A stretch of DNA of 64,000 nt from Eudorina sp. 2006-703-Eu-15 (taxonomy: Eukaryota; Chlorophyta; Chlorophyceae; Chlamydomonadales; Volvocaceae), in the NCBI GenBank assembly GCA_003117195.1, contig BDSI01000031.1:843501-907500 (forward strand), given 5' to 3'. Position 1 is the first letter of the stretch; the number at the start of each line of letters is the position of its first letter. Below the pieces are notes generated by a model. The model saw only the letters and a program-made list of their open reading frames with translations, did no database searches and was not told where the DNA came from. Positions 63,201-64,000 of the stretch are shown here, one piece after another. The translations under genes were made by a program, and so were the position numbers.

Positions 63201-63843
63201 CCTAAACTGCCCAAACAGACAGCCGCATACGTACATGGAATACGGGTTAAGTACGGCATTCGCAACGTAATCTGCAGTACCCTGTTGTATGAGCTCTTAG
63301 TAAAATAAGCATGCCTTCGTTCGTTACGCTATTTCGTTTGATTGCATGTACACACGCCCCGCGAAGTGCCCTGCCAGTCTCATACACCCAAACGCGGCCA
63401 GCCAGTAGTGCGGAAGCTCTTACCATTACACGAAAGGCCGACGGTGGCGTTCGTGATGTTGCCGTTGAACTCGCCGATGACGTCATAGACATCACGACAC
63501 TGCTGACCTGCTGGCAGCAGCGCTGTCTCGTTCCCCAGCGGGCATGTAAAGCCTAGGTTCAGGACTGGGCCCTCGACGCTGCCGCCGAACAGTGCGCCTG
63601 CCCCAGTAACTGCCTGTCCGGATGGCCAGCCCAGCTGCCGGCAAGCCGCCGACGCGGCTCGGTCGTCGAAAAGATAGCTGGTTGCGTTGTACATGGCAAG
63701 ACTTGAGAGAGTGGCCCATATGCCTGCCGGGCAGACCTGCAGTATGCCCGCCCTCACAGCCGATCCATTCGCCGCCACCACGGGGGCTCCTCCGGATGAG
63801 CTGCCGTTGACCAGGCGGAGCTCGCCGGCAGAGCACTCGGTTG
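40044..63843 (-). CDS. Giant SRCR-array receptor-like membrane protein, N-terminus beyond the window
   Basis: At least 3,767 residues. Fifteen extracellular SRCR domains, each on one exon with phase-1 borders on both sides, are followed by eight exons: 47359-47037, 46719-46553, 46151-45953, 45526-45196, 44896-44324, 44235-41324, 40984-40577, 40247-40044 (stop). Every junction keeps the frame. After the SRCR array comes an Ala-rich stretch and SHMQFFPLTS, then three membrane segments (around VVISGALLATVPLGHWAVLLV, LLVVPFLELVV and LVVGALVVPFLLSYLIAMAWAV). A loop of about 1,270 Gln/Ser/Ala/Pro-rich residues follows, then four or five more membrane segments and a basic tail. Multi-pass C-termini after SRCR arrays are seen in volvocine proteins. 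A role in surface recognition or signalling is inference; SRCR and C-type lectin domains are known to be abundant in Chlamydomonas. The 5' end lies to the right of 64000. Confidence 0.88.
41324..45526 (-). other. Giant low-complexity cytoplasmic loop of the SRCR receptor
   Basis: Exons 45526-45196, 44896-44324 and 44235-41324 encode about 1,270 residues between two membrane blocks. The last exon alone is 2,912 bases. Composition is Ser, Gln, Ala, Gly and Pro, with poly-Pro and poly-Gln runs. More ordered sequence appears at the start (VRIHTGRATLGLEYEKRGRG) and the end (SEVYDRFGMLFEEYRGDKVL) next to the membrane segments. Confidence 0.82.
45953..47359 (-). other. First membrane block of the SRCR receptor
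   Basis: Three exons: 47359-47037 (Ser/Ala-rich stalk with NSS and NIN glycosylation-like sites, then an Ala/Val-rich hydrophobic run), 46719-46553 (one membrane segment) and 46151-45953 (two membrane segments around PLANAATVLLAV and ALVVPFLLSYLIAMAW). This block carries the chain from outside to inside. Confidence 0.8.
47577..47993 (-). other. SRCR domain exon A5 (last of the array)
   Basis: Class A (ECSAGELRLVNGSSSGG, ILQVCPAGIW, CRQMGFPSG; W replaced by F). Six cysteines, 417 bases, phase 1-1. It joins directly to the membrane region. Confidence 0.92.
48289..48684 (-). other. SRCR domain exon C4
   Basis: Class C (AGVEGQVRLAP, FGVLQMFYSGHW, CRQFGWGAA, LECRDG). The class C cysteines plus one extra (ECKCAS). 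396 bases, phase 1-1. The acceptor is an unusual AAAAAG. Confidence 0.88.
49119..49541 (-). other. SRCR domain exon B6
   Basis: Class B (ECTDGEVRLVSNG, IVFCKDGRW, CRQLGWGTG, IGAYCG). Six cysteines, 423 bases, phase 1-1. Confidence 0.92.
49852..50277 (-). other. SRCR domain exon A4
   Basis: Class A (ECSAGELRLVNGSSSGG, ILQICPAGIW, VCRQLGWPTG). Six cysteines, 426 bases, phase 1-1. Confidence 0.92.
50723..51142 (-). other. SRCR domain exon C3
   Basis: Class C (AGVEGQVRLIPE, FGILQMFYSGYW, CRQLGWATG, TECRSG). Four cysteines, 420 bases, phase 1-1. The acceptor is TAG. Confidence 0.92.
51198..51293. repeat. Interrupted (TA)n microsatellite
   Basis: Two TA runs separated by ATCGATACCAGGCCCCCCCGG, in the intron between SRCR exons C3 and B5. 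The runs are self-complementary and could extrude as a cruciform. Confidence 0.95.
51576..52013 (-). other. SRCR domain exon B5
   Basis: Class B (ICTDGEVRLVRDGG, VLFCKAGQW, CRQLGWGTG, TGVYCG). Six cysteines, 438 bases (longest of the array), phase 1-1. Confidence 0.92.
52238..52309. repeat. Dispersed repeat copy 2 (TGAA)n-GTTACAGCGGACC
   Basis: ATGAATGAATGAATGAACG, then TTACAGCGGACCCC, then ATACCAGGGCAAGCCCC: the same order as 36626-36760. It lies in the intron between SRCR exons B5 and B4. Confidence 0.6.
52484..52912 (-). other. SRCR domain exon B4
   Basis: Class B (QCADGDVRLIRNGG, LLLCNYGRW, CRQMGWSSG, VGVYCNN). Six cysteines, 429 bases, phase 1-1. Ends with an extra NNSGG before the donor. 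Confidence 0.92.
53299..53709 (-). other. SRCR domain exon A3
   Basis: Class A (ECTVGDLRLVNGSSSGG, ILQICPAGIW, ACQQLGWPTG). Six cysteines, 411 bases, phase 1-1. Confidence 0.92.
54064..54129. repeat. Perfect 25-bp hairpin
   Basis: Bases 54064-54088 are exactly complementary to 54105-54129, with a 16-base loop. It lies in the intron between SRCR exons C2 and A3 and would be transcribed in the pre-mRNA. Confidence 0.97.
54218..54631 (-). other. SRCR domain exon C2
   Basis: Class C (AGVEGQLRLIPE, FGILQIFHSGYW, CRQLGWATG, LECRDG). Four cysteines, 414 bases, phase 1-1. Confidence 0.92.
55214..55636 (-). other. SRCR domain exon B3
   Basis: Class B (QCTDGDVRLVSDGG, IQFCKHGRW, ACKQLGWSAG, VGAYCG). 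Six cysteines, 423 bases, phase 1-1. Confidence 0.92.
56167..56556 (-). other. SRCR domain exon A2
   Basis: Class A with a partly B-like start (QCTDGDVRLVNGS), ILQICPAGLW, VACSQLGWPTG. Six cysteines, 390 bases, phase 1-1. The usual R before QLGW is S. Confidence 0.92.
57634..58026 (-). other. SRCR domain exon C1
   Basis: Class C (AGVEGQLRLIPE, FGVVEMFYSGFW, CRQLGWATG, VECHNG). Four cysteines; the two N-terminal ones of classes A and B are missing. 393 bases, phase 1-1. Confidence 0.92.
58512..58904 (-). other. SRCR domain exon B2
   Basis: Class B (TCTDGDVRLVYDG, ILFCRSGKW, CRQLGWSAG, LGAYCG). Six cysteines, 393 bases, phase 1-1. Directly follows B1, so this is a doubled B. Confidence 0.92.
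59174..59569 (-). other. SRCR domain exon B1
   Basis: Class B (QCADGDLQLV, VVFCKNGRWNVF, CRQLGWSTG, IGAYCG). Six cysteines, 396 bases, phase 1-1. Confidence 0.92.
59745..60045 (+). mobile_element. SINE-like repeat with tRNA-Gly-like head
   Basis: The head (about 59749-59820) resembles a tRNA-Gly with CCC anticodon: an A-box-like GTCGTCTAATGGC, a CTCCCAT anticodon loop and a B-box GTTCAAATCCC. Acceptor, anticodon and T stems are imperfect, so it is not a functional tRNA. An unrelated body of about 220 bases follows, ending at TTGTAACGG. It lies antisense within an SRCR intron. Confidence 0.6.
61674..62030. repeat. GC-rich minisatellite
   Basis: About 13 tandem copies of a 24-29-base unit with core GGCAGGCAGGTGGCCGGGC followed by CGGCCG, CGGATG or AGGATG. 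The variants alternate, which suggests higher-order duplication. Open frames of Gly/Arg/Trp/Ala repeats on both strands are artefacts. Confidence 0.95.
63424..63843 (-). other. SRCR domain exon A1
   Basis: Class A SRCR domain (ECSAGELRLVNG start, ILQVCPAGIW, ACRQLGWPSG). Six cysteines; 420 bases, phase 1-1. Donor GTAAGA proves that coding continues to the left. Confidence 0.92.
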
Positions 63844-64000
63844 CTGAATAGTTTGGACGTACGGACAACCGGAACGTACGATTGCACAACAGAGGGCAAT
63901 GAGATGTATGCGCGTCTATGGGGCCAGAATACGCGTGTGATAGCAAGTATGTATCTATATGCGTGTAGACGTAACCTAGGTTGGATATGGGCAAGACCGC

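Larger units (their letters stand above)
59570..63423 (-). other. Expanded 3.85-kb intron between SRCR A1 and B1
   Basis: Most other introns of the SRCR array are 0.2-1 kb. This one holds a tRNA-like repeat (59745-60045), an AT-rich stretch (60.6-61.5 kb) with an unrecognised 127-codon plus-strand frame (61111-61494), a minisatellite (61674-62030) and short simple repeats (TATA-type near 63070). No gene on either strand is supportable. Confidence 0.7.

Noticed and set aside
59570..63423. Gene boundary between SRCR exon A1 and the rest of the array
   Set aside because: A1 ends in a clean phase-1 donor, B1 begins with a phase-1 acceptor, and A1 completes the ABBCABC pattern. A large intron is simpler than two genes, though transcripts should decide.
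1..64000. CRISPR arrays, bacterial operons or ribosome-binding sites
   Set aside because: The genes have spliceosomal introns and eukaryotic domain families, and the tandem repeats present are microsatellites or minisatellites without regular spacers.

Overview
The window is nuclear DNA of a green alga, most likely a volvocine (the Chlamydomonas/Volvox group). All recognisable genes are split by short introns with ordinary GT-AG borders, coding exons are GC-rich, poly(A) candidates are TGTAA, and the protein families (SRCR arrays fused to membrane regions, a Cys-rich plus FAS1 protein, Ala/Gln-rich low-complexity tails) are typical of that lineage. I rebuilt genes by hand from splice borders and reading phase. 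Unless stated otherwise, every join given keeps the frame. No transcript or database evidence was available.

Layout. (1) About 1.4-4.04 kb, plus strand: 3' part of a secreted Cys-rich + fasciclin (FAS1) protein. (2) 7.06-9.0 kb (perhaps to 9.6), minus: an unrecognised multi-pass membrane protein with a Gly/Asp/Asn-rich tail. (3) 9.6-13.45 kb: no supportable gene; a (CCAT)n microsatellite at 13.15-13.30. (4) 13.46-19.66 kb, minus: a complete flavin-containing monooxygenase with a very long low-complexity C-terminus. (5) 20.99-24.23 kb, minus: a 751-residue MYND zinc-finger protein. (6) 24.2-26.6 kb: a divergent intergenic region carrying a foldback element with about 68-bp inverted ends. (7) 26.66-30.0 kb, plus: a complete eIF4A-type DEAD-box RNA helicase. 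(8) 30.93-32.96 kb, plus: a small acidic protein of unknown function with a Tudor/Agenet-like middle part. (9) 34.15-37.53 kb, plus: a 334-residue MYND + CS (p23/NudC-like) protein. (10) 40.04 kb to beyond the right edge, minus: one giant receptor-like gene with at least 15 SRCR domains, each on its own phase-1 exon, followed by membrane segments, a huge cytoplasmic low-complexity loop and more membrane segments.

The most interesting object is the SRCR receptor. Its 15 domains fall into three classes (A, B, C) in the order A-B-B-C-A-B-C-A-B-B-C-A-B-C-A, so a seven-domain super-unit has been duplicated. Classes A and B have six cysteines. Class C consistently lacks the same two. The first intron in the window (A1-B1) is swollen to 3.85 kb by a tRNA-derived SINE-like repeat, an AT-rich stretch and a minisatellite. 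Other points of interest are a perfect 25-bp hairpin in an SRCR intron, a tandemly duplicated splice donor in the membrane-protein gene, a GC-AG intron in the FAS1 gene, and the monooxygenase tail. The genes do not form one pathway. eIF4A is housekeeping, the FAS1 and SRCR proteins are probably at the cell surface or in the matrix, and the MYND-CS protein looks like a co-chaperone or adaptor.
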